Positions 18,934 through 26,421 of a stretch of 64,000 bases of DNA are shown here, in pieces. The notes under the pieces were generated by a model. The model was not told where the DNA came from and made no database searches. It saw only the letters and a list, made by a program, of their open reading frames with translations. Position 1 is the first letter of the stretch, and each line of letters starts with the position of its first letter. The DNA is from Mesorhizobium sp. SOD10 (GTDB lineage: Bacteria; Pseudomonadota; Alphaproteobacteria; Rhizobiales; Rhizobiaceae), in NCBI GenBank assembly GCA_000824805.1, contig CCNA01000018.1, positions 45,133 through 109,132 of the forward strand. Direction: 5' to 3'. The translations under genes were made by a program, and so were the position numbers.

Positions 18934-19307
18934 GCCTGTGCATCCTCGCCGCCGGCAAGACGGTGACGCTCGCCGTCGCCGCCTTCACGCTCTCCTGGAC
19001 GCATTCGGTGGAACGGATACGCTGGCAGGAGGATTGGAAAGTGTCGCCGGCCGGACTGCAGTTGGTGCAGGCGCGGGTCAAGGGCTCCGGCGCCGGCATG
19101 GAGCCGCCCGAGGGCGCGGTGCTGCGGGACGGCTGGTGGATCTATGTGCCGCGGATCGGACCCCAGCCGCGTCTCGTGCTCGCGGCGTCCGGCGCCACCG
19201 GGAAAGGCTGGACGCTATGCACGGCCTCGGGCTGCCGGGAACTGGGCGAGACGGCCGGCGAACCCACCGTGCTCGAACCATGCGCCGGCTCGAGCCAGCC
19301 GCGGTAG
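18930..19307 (+). CDS. DUF1850 domain protein
   Basis: A 125-residue protein starting MSLCILAAGKTVTLAVAAFT, with the core LSWTHSVERIRWQEDW and RDGWWIYVPRIGPQPRLVLAA typical of DUF1850. This family is found almost exclusively next to TAXI-TRAP permease genes, and the ATGA overlap with the permease stop codon indicates translational coupling. Function is unknown; proposals include assisting the transporter. The start matches the end of the permease exactly, so the N-terminus is reliable. Two cysteines near the end (TASGCRELG and EPCAG) are visible. Confidence 0.88.
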   Translation: MSLCILAAGKTVTLAVAAFTLSWTHSVERIRWQEDWKVSPAGLQLVQARVKGSGAGMEPPEGAVLRDGWWIYVPRIGPQPRLVLAASGATGKGWTLCTASGCRELGETAGEPTVLEPCAGSSQPR

Positions 19308-19334
19308 CGCCCGATCAGCCCGGCCACTCCGCCG

Positions 19335-19781
19335 TCAGCCGATCAGCCGCTCCCGCAACTCGGCCGAAGGTATCTCGCAACTGTCCTTCCGGCCGAACAG
19401 CGCGTAGCGGTTCCGGGCGACGCGGTCGTAGAGCCAGTCGCGCAGCGGCCGCGGCAGGATGAGCAGCGCCTTCGCCGCGCGCCACGGCCAGCCGAGCGCG
19501 GCCATGACCGCGACGAAGCTGTCGAGCTTGGTGAAGGCCGCGCCGTCGATGATGGCGAGGTTGCTGTCGTAATCGTCGGTCGGCAGGCCGTGCCGGCGAA
19601 ACAGCGCCTCGCCGAGCGGGGACTGCGCCGTGGCGAAGCGGAAGCGCTTTTCCCGGTCGAGCCTGAGGATGAGCTGGACGAAGCCCGAGCAGAACACGCA
19701 GACGCCGTCGAATACGATCAGCGGCTGGCGGGTGTCATAGGCCTGGCGCGGCAAGGTGGGACGTTCGGGCAGGTCGGTCAT
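19335..19781 (-). CDS. DCC family thiol-disulfide oxidoreductase
   Basis: A 148-residue protein of the DUF393/DCC family, thioredoxin-like small proteins named for a conserved Asp and two Cys. The motif LIVFDGVCVFCSGFVQ gives the aspartate and the C28-x-x-C31 pair; further conserved segments are FRFATAQSPLG, KLDSFVAVMAALG, and RNRYALFGRKDSC near the C-terminus. Activity is inferred from the CxxC; no specific partner is known. It is convergent with the DUF1850 gene and has no clear operon partner. Confidence 0.92.
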   Translation of the reverse strand: MTDLPERPTLPRQAYDTRQPLIVFDGVCVFCSGFVQLILRLDREKRFRFATAQSPLGEALFRRHGLPTDDYDSNLAIIDGAAFTKLDSFVAVMAALGWPWRAAKALLILPRPLRDWLYDRVARNRYALFGRKDSCEIPSAELRERLIG

Positions 19782-19832
19782 GGCGGCCCCGGCTGCTTGT
19801 GCCTTTAGACACTAAGCCAGCCGGCGGCGGCG

Positions 19833-19958
19833 TCAAAGTCGGGGCGTTGTCGCACGCCAGTCGGCGGCGAGCACGAGGCGCTCGGCGCGATAAGTGGTGG
19901 CGCGCTGGTCGGCGGCCGGCCGGCAGATGCGGCTTTGGTGGGCGCGCAGGCGGGTCAT
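19833..19958 (-). CDS. Possible 41-residue protein, second of a small-gene pair
   Basis: An ATG at 19958, one base after the stop codon of the 48-residue frame upstream, opens 41 codons beginning MTRLRAHQSRICRPAADQRA. The peptide is basic and arginine-rich with G/C-rich third positions. The near-touching arrangement suggests coupled translation with the upstream small gene, but there is no independent ribosome site and no recognised family. It may simply be unconstrained downstream sequence. Confidence 0.28.
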   Translation of the reverse strand: MTRLRAHQSRICRPAADQRATTYRAERLVLAADWRATTPRL

Positions 19959-19959
19959 G

Positions 19960-20106
19960 TCAGTTCGCGCTGATGCCCAGCGAGTTGCCGCGGCGCGCGC
20001 AGGCCGGACCCGGGCCGCGCATGTAGTAGCGCTCCGGCCGGTAGGTCGGCGCGACGAATTCGCGAATGGCGGCGGCGTAGCCGGCGATGTGATTCCAGAA
20101 GTTCAT
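19960..20106 (-). CDS. Small 48-residue protein of unknown function
   Basis: On the minus strand, ATG 20106 opens 48 codons beginning MNFWNHIAGYAAAIREFVAP and ending GNSLGISAN; an AGG lies seven bases before the start. The sequence is amphipathic at the N-terminus, rich in aromatic residues (W, Y, F) and followed by TYRPERYYMRGPG. It looks like a real small protein rather than frame noise because of the unusual aromatic content in an otherwise G/C-biased region. It diverges from the YciF-like gene and shares the 396-base gap with it. No function can be assigned. Confidence 0.5.
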   Translation of the reverse strand: MNFWNHIAGYAAAIREFVAPTYRPERYYMRGPGPACARRGNSLGISAN

Positions 20107-20388
20107 TTTACCTGTCCCTGTCCCGCTTTCGGATGTCCCGTCCGAATTGTTCGAGAGCATAGCGTCGAGGCGTGAATAGTCGGTGAACGCGATGTTAATT
20201 TCTGGTCCGAAAGTCGTTGCATCGTGGCCGGATTGCGGCTGATTCGCGGTGTTTCGGTGCCTTTCGTCGCCTTTCCGCTCCATGTGACTTTTGCACCACA
20301 TATGTTTCGTTCCGATGTCGCTTGGCCGCGCTTCTGTTTCATCTTTGCCCGACGACAGGAAATTTCCCTTCGCGCGCCCGGGCGGCCA

Positions 20389-20413
20389 GGAACCTGTCAC
20401 GAAAGGCGACGTT
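20389..20413 (+). promoter_or_regulatory. Putative EcfG (general stress) promoter for the YciF-like gene
   Basis: GGAAC at 20389-20393 and CGTT at 20410-20413, separated by 16 bases, match the alphaproteobacterial EcfG/RpoE2 promoter (GGAAC-N16/17-CGTT). The predicted start of transcription is about 80 bases before ATG 20503. The rest of the gap 20107-20388 shows no other clear element. Confidence 0.68.
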
Positions 20414-20502
20414 GACCCCGCAAGGTCGGGTGAACCCCGCCGTGTTGACGGCTGTGCGCCGCGCAACTTCCACACAAAGCGAAACAGGAAAGGCAAACCG
20501 CC

Positions 20503-21009
20503 ATGGGCTTCTTTTCGAAAGACATCAAGACGCTGGACGATCTTTTCATCCACACGCTGCGCGACATCTACTATGCCGAGAAGCAGATCGAGAAATCGCT
20601 GCCGAAGATGATCGACAAGGCGACCGATCCGCAACTGAAAGCCGGCTTCGAGAAGCATCTCACCCAGACCAAGGGTCATATCGAACGGGTCGAGCAGGTG
20701 TTCGAGCTGCACGGCGTGAAGGCCAAGACCGTCAACTGCCCGGCCATCGACGGCATCCTCGAAGAGGCCGATGAAGTCAGCGGCGATGTCGAGGACAAGG
20801 AGGTCCTCGATGCGGCGCTGATCGCCTCCGCGCAGGCCGTCGAGCATTATGAGATAACGCGCTATGGCACACTGATCGCCTGGGCCAAGCAGCTTGGCCG
20901 CAGCGACTGCGCCAACGTGCTGGCCAAGAATCTCAAGGAAGAAGAGGCGACCGACCGCAAACTCACCGAGATCGCCGAAAGCAAGGTCAACCTGCAGGCG
21001 GCCGAATAG
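20503..21009 (+). CDS. YciE/YciF-type ferritin-like protein (DUF892)
   Basis: A 168-residue four-helix-bundle protein of the DUF892/YciF family, associated with stress responses in bacteria. The helices carry metal-ligand candidates: FIHTLRDIYYAEKQIEKSLP, then HLTQTKGHIERVEQVFE, then QAVEHYEITRYGTLIAWA and NLKEEEATDRKLTEIAE. The family is ferritin-like with a possible di-metal site, but an enzymatic role is not proven. It follows a candidate EcfG promoter, which agrees with the stress-induced expression known for such proteins in Rhizobiales. The ku-ligD operon lies immediately downstream with its own promoter. A 7-bp stem AAGGCCG/CGGCCTT at 21022-21048 lies between them. Confidence 0.93.
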   Translation: MGFFSKDIKTLDDLFIHTLRDIYYAEKQIEKSLPKMIDKATDPQLKAGFEKHLTQTKGHIERVEQVFELHGVKAKTVNCPAIDGILEEADEVSGDVEDKEVLDAALIASAQAVEHYEITRYGTLIAWAKQLGRSDCANVLAKNLKEEEATDRKLTEIAESKVNLQAAE

Positions 21010-21056
21010 CAGGGTCCGCATAAGGCCGGTGCGCCTTGCGTCGGCCTTCACGTCCG

Positions 21057-21082
21057 GGAACCGAAGCGGCGTTCCGGCCGTT
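21057..21082 (+). promoter_or_regulatory. Putative EcfG (general stress) promoter for ku-ligD
   Basis: GGAAC at 21057-21061, a 17-base spacer, and CGTT at 21079-21082. The predicted 5' untranslated region is about 25 bases and includes the GAGGAGTT ribosome site of ku. In Sinorhizobium some ku genes depend on RpoE2, so this placement is biologically sensible. Confidence 0.7.
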
Positions 21083-21114
21083 TCGGTTTGTCCCGATGCC
21101 TCGAGGAGTTCGTC

Positions 21115-21975
21115 ATGGCGCCGCGCCCCGCCTGGAGCGGTTATCTCAAGCTTTCACTGGTCACCTGCGCCATCCAACTGAGCAACGTCGTCACCCACGC
21201 CGAAAAGGTGTCCTTCCACATCCTCAACCGCAAGACAGGCAACCGGGTCCGGCGTGTCTATGTCGACCAGAAAAGCGGCAAGCCGCTGGAAGAGGATGAG
21301 GAGGTCAGGGGCTTCGAGATCGGCAAGGACGAATTCATCCGCATCGAGGACGAGGATATCGAGGCGGTCCAGATCGAGTCCTCGCACACGCTCGACCTCG
21401 ACGGTTTCGTCGACAAATCCTCGATCGACCAGGTCTATCTCGACACGCCCTACTATGTTTCGCCGGCTGACAAGGTGTCGGAGGAGGCTTTCGCCGTCAT
21501 TCGCGATGCCCTTGCCGAGAAGAAGATGGCCGGCCTCGCCCGCATCGTGCTTTATCAGCGCGAGCGCCCTGCGGTGATCGAGCCGTTCGGCAAAGGCATG
21601 CTGCTGACGACGCTGCGCTATGGCGATACGGTGCGCGATGCGTCCGCAGTCTTCGCCGATATCCAGTCCGTAAAGCTGGACGGCGAGATGGTCGAGCTGG
21701 CCGAGCATATCATCGACAGGAAGAAGGCGAAGTTCGATCCGGCCAAGTTCAGGGACAGGTACGAGGAATCGCTCCTCGAGCTGGTCCGCTCGAAGAAGGC
21801 TGGCGGAAAGGCGCCAAAGGCCAAGGCATCGCCGAAACCATCCAATGTGGTCAATCTGTTCGACGCGCTGAAGAAGAGCCTCAACGCGGATGACGACAAA
21901 GCCGGCAAAGCCTCGTCCAAGGCGCCGGCCAAACGGGCGAAGGCCAAGGCCGCGCCGAAGCGCAAGTCCGCGTAG
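21115..21975 (+). CDS. ku: Ku protein (non-homologous end joining)
   Basis: Bacterial Ku forms a homodimeric ring on DNA ends and recruits LigD for end joining. The 286-residue product begins MAPRPAWSGYLKLSLVTCAI, then carries the beta-barrel core (EEVRGFEIGKDEFIRIEDED, LDGFVDKSSIDQVYLDTPYY) and an extended lysine/alanine-rich C-terminal tail from about residue 235 (KAGKASSKAPAKRAKAKAAP) that is likely to contact DNA. ATG 21115 follows GAGGAGTT. The gene ends nine bases before ligD, so the two form an operon behind an EcfG-type promoter. Confidence 0.96.
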   Translation: MAPRPAWSGYLKLSLVTCAIQLSNVVTHAEKVSFHILNRKTGNRVRRVYVDQKSGKPLEEDEEVRGFEIGKDEFIRIEDEDIEAVQIESSHTLDLDGFVDKSSIDQVYLDTPYYVSPADKVSEEAFAVIRDALAEKKMAGLARIVLYQRERPAVIEPFGKGMLLTTLRYGDTVRDASAVFADIQSVKLDGEMVELAEHIIDRKKAKFDPAKFRDRYEESLLELVRSKKAGGKAPKAKASPKPSNVVNLFDALKKSLNADDDKAGKASSKAPAKRAKAKAAPKRKSA

Positions 21976-21984
21976 GAGCCCGCA

Positions 21985-24489
21985 ATGGCCAGCCTCGAAC
22001 AATATCACGCCAAACGCGATTTCAAGAAAACCGCGGAGCCGGCCGGCAAGGTGAAGCGCGGCAAGCAGGGCGGCGGCATCTTCGTCGTCCAGAAGCATGC
22101 CGCGACGCGGCTTCACTACGATTTCCGCCTCGAGCATGACGGCGTCCTATGGAGCTGGGCGGTGACGCGGGGCCCGAGCCTCGATCCGCATGAAAAGCGG
22201 CTGGCCGTGCATGTCGAGGATCATCCGATCGACTATGCCTCCTTCGAGGGTACCATTCCAAAGGGCCAATATGGCGGCGGCTCGGTCCTGGTCTGGGACG
22301 AAGGCAGATGGACGCCGGATGGCGATCCGGCCAAGGGCATGAAGAAGGGCCATATCGACTTCGAGCTCGAAGGCCACAAGCTCAACGGCCGCTGGCATCT
22401 GGTCAGGCTGAGGCCCCGCCCCGGCGAGAAGCGCGACAACTGGCTGCTGATCAAGTCCAGCGATGCCGCCGCCCGGCCGGGCGGGGATATTCTCGAGGAG
22501 GAGCCGAAATCGGTGAAGTCCGGACTGACCATCGAGGAGATCGGCGAGGGCAAGACCGCCAAGGGCGAGAAGCCGAAGGTCTGGCAGTCGAACAGGCCGG
22601 CCAAAACCAAGGCCGGTCAGGCCAGGCGCCTCGAATTCATCGAACCGCAATTGGCCACGCTGGAGAAGAACGCGCCGTCCGGCGACGACTGGCTGCACGA
22701 AGTGAAATTCGACGGCTACCGCATGCAGGCGCAGATCGAAGGCAGCGAGGTCAGGCTGCTCACCCGCGCCGGCCTCGACTGGACGGAGAAGTTCGAGGGG
22801 CCGGTCACCGCGGCACTGGCCAAATTGAAATGCCGCGACGCCATCATCGACGGCGAGGTCGTGGTGCTGGCCGACAGCGGCGTGTCGTCCTTCCCGATGC
22901 TGCAGGCGGACCTGTCGGCCCGCCGCGCCGACCGCTTCATCTATTATGTCTTCGATCTGATGCGCCTCGACGGCGAGGATTTGCGCCGCGAGCCGCTGGT
23001 CGAGCGCAAACAGGCGCTGGCTGAACTGTTGGGCAAGCAACCTGAGGATTCGGCGCTGCGCTTCAGCGATCATTTCCACGAGCCCGGCAAGGTGATGCTG
23101 CAGCATGTCTGCCGCATGGGCCTTGAAGGCGTGGTGTCGAAGCGCGCCGACGCGCCTTATCGCAGCGGGCGGGGACTGACCTGGATCAAGTCGAAATGCA
23201 CGCTCAGGCAGGAATTCGTCATCGGCGGCTATCTGCCCTCGGACAAGACGGGGCGGGGCGTGCGCTCGCTGCTCGTCGGGTTCAACGAAGGCGGCAAGCT
23301 GCACTATGCCGGCCGCGTCGGCACCGGCTTTTCCGGCAAGGTGATGACGGATTTGAAAAAGAAGCTCGACAGCCTCGAGACGAAAACATCGCCCTTCTCG
23401 GCCGCCGGGCCCAAGGGCAAGGGCCTCACCTTCGTCAAGCCGGAACTTGTCGGCGAGGTGGAGTTCCGCAGCTGGACATCCGACCGTATAATCCGCCACG
23501 CCTCGTTCCAGGGACTGCGCGAGGACAAGCCGGCGGAGGAAGTCGTGCAGGAACAGCCGAAGCAAGCCGCCAAGGCCGAGAGCACAGCGAAAACGGCCAG
23601 CGGCAAGACCGCGCCAAAATCGGCCGGAACGGCCAAGACCTCGATAAAACTCTCGCATCCCGACAAGCTGCTGTGGCCCGACGAGAAGGTTTCGAAACGG
23701 GACCTGCTCGATCACTATGCGCTGGTCTGGCCGCGCATGGAGGAATTTGTCGTCAACCGGCCGTTGAGCCTGGTGCGGGCGCCGGACGGCATCCACGGCC
23801 AGCGTTTCTTCCAGAAACACGCATCGCCAGGCATGAGCGACAAGATCGCCAGGATAAAGGATCCGACCGATGGCGAGGAGATCCTCTACATCAAGGATTT
23901 CGACGGGCTTGCGGCACTGGTCCAGTACGGGGTGGTCGAGGTCCACATCTGGGGCTCAACGATCGATGAGCTGGAAAAACCGGACCAGATCATCTTCGAC
24001 CTCGATCCGGACGAAGGCATCGACGTCAGCCGCGTGCGCGAAGCCGCCCTCGACATCCACAAGCAGCTCGATGAGCTGTCGCTGCCCAACCTGGTCAAGA
24101 CTTCCGGCGGCAAAGGCTATCACGTGCTGGTGCCGCTGAAACCCTCGGCGGAGTGGGATGAGGTCAAGGATTTTGCCCATGATTTCGCCCGCGCCCTGGA
24201 GCAGGCGGCGCCCGACCGCTACACCGCGACATTGTCGAAGAAGGCGCGCACCGGAAAGATCTTCGTCGACTATCTGCGCAACGGCCGCGGCGCGACCACC
24301 GTCGCGCCCTATTCCTCGCGCGCCAAGAAGGGTGCCACGATATCGATGCCGGTGACCTGGCCGGAGATCGAGAAGGGCCTCGCGCCGAACGCGTTCCCGC
24401 TTGGCGATAAGACGACGCTGGCACAGCTGAAGAAGGCCGATCCGTGGAAGGAGTTCTTCAAGCTGGGGAAGGCGTTGAAGCGGAGTTAG
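21985..24489 (+). CDS. ligD: ATP-dependent DNA ligase LigD (PE-Lig-Pol)
   Basis: LigD is the end-processing and sealing enzyme of bacterial end joining. The 834-residue protein has three domains in order: a 3'-phosphoesterase (residues about 10-165; LHYDFRLEHDG and IPKGQYGGGSVLVWDEG), an ATP-dependent ligase (about 215-510; EVKFDG with the adenylated K241, DGEVVVL, EGVVSKR), and a primase-like polymerase (about 550-834; IIFDLDPDEG with the catalytic acids, VKTSGGKGYHVLVPL). An alanine/lysine-rich linker joins the last two. The order PE-Lig-Pol is the one I see; it differs from the mycobacterial Pol-PE-Lig. It is co-transcribed with ku. Confidence 0.97.
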   Translation: MASLEQYHAKRDFKKTAEPAGKVKRGKQGGGIFVVQKHAATRLHYDFRLEHDGVLWSWAVTRGPSLDPHEKRLAVHVEDHPIDYASFEGTIPKGQYGGGSVLVWDEGRWTPDGDPAKGMKKGHIDFELEGHKLNGRWHLVRLRPRPGEKRDNWLLIKSSDAAARPGGDILEEEPKSVKSGLTIEEIGEGKTAKGEKPKVWQSNRPAKTKAGQARRLEFIEPQLATLEKNAPSGDDWLHEVKFDGYRMQAQIEGSEVRLLTRAGLDWTEKFEGPVTAALAKLKCRDAIIDGEVVVLADSGVSSFPMLQADLSARRADRFIYYVFDLMRLDGEDLRREPLVERKQALAELLGKQPEDSALRFSDHFHEPGKVMLQHVCRMGLEGVVSKRADAPYRSGRGLTWIKSKCTLRQEFVIGGYLPSDKTGRGVRSLLVGFNEGGKLHYAGRVGTGFSGKVMTDLKKKLDSLETKTSPFSAAGPKGKGLTFVKPELVGEVEFRSWTSDRIIRHASFQGLREDKPAEEVVQEQPKQAAKAESTAKTASGKTAPKSAGTAKTSIKLSHPDKLLWPDEKVSKRDLLDHYALVWPRMEEFVVNRPLSLVRAPDGIHGQRFFQKHASPGMSDKIARIKDPTDGEEILYIKDFDGLAALVQYGVVEVHIWGSTIDELEKPDQIIFDLDPDEGIDVSRVREAALDIHKQLDELSLPNLVKTSGGKGYHVLVPLKPSAEWDEVKDFAHDFARALEQAAPDRYTATLSKKARTGKIFVDYLRNGRGATTVAPYSSRAKKGATISMPVTWPEIEKGLAPNAFPLGDKTTLAQLKKADPWKEFFKLGKALKRS

Positions 24490-24518
24490 CTGGCGCAACG
24501 AGCGTCGCGATCCTTCGC

Positions 24519-24786
24519 GCCCCCTCCTGTCCTGCGGACATCTCCCCGCTTTGTCTACGCTATGCAAGGTATCTTCTGTGACTGGCGTGACTGATCAGGC
24601 CGTACCTGAATTGCCACGTGGTTCCCCCAATCCGTCGCTGCTTCGCAGCGCCACCTTTCCCCCTCCGGAGGGAAAGGAAGGGAGCCTTGCTGGCCGAGCG
24701 TTGACGGCAAAAAGCTTGGCGCCTTTCCTCTACCCCGTTGATCGGGGGAGAGAGGTGGCTCGGCGAAGCCGAGACGGAGTGGGGTC
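24519..24786. repeat. Composite palindromic repeat (CTCCCC/GGGGAG family), copy 3
   Basis: The 369-base gap between ligD and the convergent ArsR-type gene is mostly repeat: GTCGCTGCTTCGCAGCGAC-like hairpin near 24632, CTTTCCCCCTCCGGAGGGAAAG near 24655, CCCCGTTGATCGGGG near 24734, and GGCTCGGCGAAGCCGAG near 24758, with outer GGTTCCCCC and GAGTGGGG arms. The plan resembles 2922-3054 and 16640-16775. No gene is visible in the gap. Confidence 0.78.
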
Positions 24787-24858
24787 GACCAGTGCTACAT
24801 TGGACAATGCATGCGCCAAGCTGCCATGCTGTCCCGCCAGCATAAAGAGATTGGCCGC

Positions 24859-25533
24859 CTAGGAGAGAAACACCCTCTCGAACACCTGCCTTCCGTTCGG
24901 CGAGAACACCACGGCGCGGCTGTCCTTCTCGCGCCGCGCCCATTTCTCGGCGATGATCTTGTCGAGGATGGCGGCGCCCAGCGTGCCGGCGAGATGCGAT
25001 CGGCGCACGCTCCAGTCGAGGCAGGCGCGGCACACCGGCCGCCGCGCCTTGGCTTGGCTCTCGATGCCGAGCGCGGAAAAATGCGAGGCGCCGGCTGACG
25101 TGAGCCTGATCTCATTGCCCTCGCGCAGCAAAAGCTTCCTGTCGAACAGCCGGTCGAGCATCGCCACCGCCTGCTCGCCGGCGAGATGGTCGTAGCAGAC
25201 CCGCGCCATGCGCATGGCTGCGTCGCGCGGTCCCGGCCGCACCCGTTTCGGACCGACCGCCTCGGCGACGCCGATGATCGCTTCGATCATGCCGGCCACC
25301 TGCGCGCTGGCGAGCCCGTAATAGCGATGGCGACCCTGGCTCGCCAAGGTCAGCAGCCCGCCATCCATCAGCTTCGATAGATGCGAGGAAGCGGTGGGCA
25401 GCGACACGCCGGCTTCCAGCGCCAGTTCCGACGCCGTCAGCGCCGTGCCGCCCATCAGCGCGTTCAGCATATTGGCGCGGGCAGGGTCGCCGACCAGGCT
25501 GGCAATGCGGGCGATATCGGGTCCTTCACGCAT
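24859..25533 (-). CDS. ArsR-family winged-helix regulator
   Basis: A 224-residue DNA-binding protein. The N-terminal half is an ArsR winged helix (ASLVGDPARANMLNALMGG, then LALEAGVSLPTASSHLSKLM and GRHRYYGLAS). The C-terminal half, from about residue 95, is an extra domain with two cysteines in RRPVCRACLDWSV. It lacks the typical metal-binding CxC in helix 3, so it probably senses something other than arsenic. It diverges from two small dimeric-barrel genes and is likely to control both itself and them: two near-identical palindromes lie in the shared 169-base promoter region. The effector is unknown. Confidence 0.9.
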   Translation of the reverse strand: MREGPDIARIASLVGDPARANMLNALMGGTALTASELALEAGVSLPTASSHLSKLMDGGLLTLASQGRHRYYGLASAQVAGMIEAIIGVAEAVGPKRVRPGPRDAAMRMARVCYDHLAGEQAVAMLDRLFDRKLLLREGNEIRLTSAGASHFSALGIESQAKARRPVCRACLDWSVRRSHLAGTLGAAILDKIIAEKWARREKDSRAVVFSPNGRQVFERVFLS

Positions 25534-25535
25534 GG

Positions 25536-25555
25536 TTCGATCCTCATCGAAGCAT
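25536..25555. promoter_or_regulatory. Putative operator, copy 1 (ArsR side)
   Basis: TTCGATC-CTCA-TCGAAGCAT, two bases outside the start codon of the ArsR-family gene. The same 20-base pattern recurs at 25650-25669 with only the four central bases changed. An inverted repeat TTCGA/TCGAA is embedded in each, as expected for a dimeric winged-helix repressor. Confidence 0.62.
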
Positions 25556-25649
25556 TCTCGTCAGGAAAGCATTATTCTGGCGCCATCTCAAGCAGTCCGG
25601 GCAAACACTCCTGACAGGAGGATGCCTAGCACAGAGGCGCAAGCGATGT

Positions 25650-25669
25650 TTCGATCACGCTCGAAGCAT
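25650..25669. promoter_or_regulatory. Putative operator, copy 2 (NIPSNAP side)
   Basis: TTCGATC-ACGC-TCGAAGCAT, 33 bases before the NIPSNAP gene start. It shares 16 of 16 non-central positions with copy 1. The wider arms GATG/CATC extend the palindrome to 26 bases (25645-25670). Confidence 0.62.
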
Positions 25670-25702
25670 CGATGGCGGAACCCAACCGGCCAGGAGACCG
25701 AC

Positions 25703-26071
25703 ATGACCATAACCTGCTTCATCCGTTACGAGATCGATCCGTTCGGCAAGGCGGCCTTCGAGCAATATGCGCGCGCCTGGGGCCAAGCCATTCCGCGCTG
25801 CGGCGCCGACCTGATCGGCTACTACGCGCCGCATGAAGGCTCGGCCACCACGGCCTACGCCGCCTACAACATCGAGAGCCTCGCGGCCTATGAAGCCTAT
25901 CGCACCCGGCTTGCCGCCGACCCGGTCGGCAAGGCAAGCTACGAATTCGCCAGGCGCGAGAAATTCATCCTCAAGGAAGACCGCGTCTTCCTGAAGCTGG
26001 TGTCCGGCCCGCATGGTCCAAGGCAGCTCTTTCGCACCGACGTGACCGTCAAGGAAGGAATAGAGGCATGA
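25703..26071 (+). CDS. NIPSNAP family protein
   Basis: A 122-residue cytosolic protein of the dimeric alpha-beta-barrel type, beginning MTITCFIRYEIDPFGKAAFE with GAYAAYNIESLAAYEAYRTR-like core (actual YAAYNIESLAAYEAYRTRLA) and ending LFRTDVTVKEGIEA. NIPSNAP-domain proteins are of unclear function; related barrels include monooxygenases that act without cofactor. An AGGAG ribosome site precedes ATG 25703. It is translationally coupled (ATGA) to the ABM-domain gene, and the pair is divergent from an ArsR-type regulator, suggesting induction by a small molecule that both proteins may act on. Confidence 0.86.
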   Translation: MTITCFIRYEIDPFGKAAFEQYARAWGQAIPRCGADLIGYYAPHEGSATTAYAAYNIESLAAYEAYRTRLAADPVGKASYEFARREKFILKEDRVFLKLVSGPHGPRQLFRTDVTVKEGIEA

Positions 26072-26412
26072 TCGCTGTCATCTTCGAGGTTGAGCCGGCG
26101 GAAGGGAAGCGCGATGCCTATCTCGGCATCGCCGCCGAACTCAAGCCGCTGCTCGAGAACATCGACGGCTTCATCTCGGTCGAGCGCTTCCAGAGCCTGA
26201 CCGATCCGAAGCGCGTGCTGTCGCTGTCCTTCTGGCGCGACGAGGAAGCGGTGAAGGCCTGGCGCAACACCGAGGAGCACCGCCAGGCGCAGCAGGCCGG
26301 CCGCGGCGGCATCTTTGCCGGCTATCGTCTGCGCATCGCCCATGTGGTGCGCGACTACGGGCTGACAGAAAGGGCGGAAGCGCCGGCGGATAGCAGGGCG
26401 GTGAATGGGTGA
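26068..26412 (+). CDS. Antibiotic biosynthesis monooxygenase (ABM) domain protein
   Basis: A 114-residue ferredoxin-like barrel protein: MIAVIFEVEPAEGKRDAYLG, GFISVERFQSLTDPKRVLSL, then SFWRDEEAVKAWRNTEEHR and GYRLRIAHVVRDYG. ABM-domain proteins include cofactor-free oxygenases that act on quinones and also heme-degrading IsdG-type enzymes; the specific residues for either are not clear here. It overlaps the NIPSNAP gene by four bases and is 10 bases from the convergent mbfA stop. A heme-related role next to mbfA is tempting but not supported by an Irr box in this operon. Confidence 0.88.
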   Translation: MIAVIFEVEPAEGKRDAYLGIAAELKPLLENIDGFISVERFQSLTDPKRVLSLSFWRDEEAVKAWRNTEEHRQAQQAGRGGIFAGYRLRIAHVVRDYGLTERAEAPADSRAVNG

Positions 26413-26421
26413 GCGCTGGCG

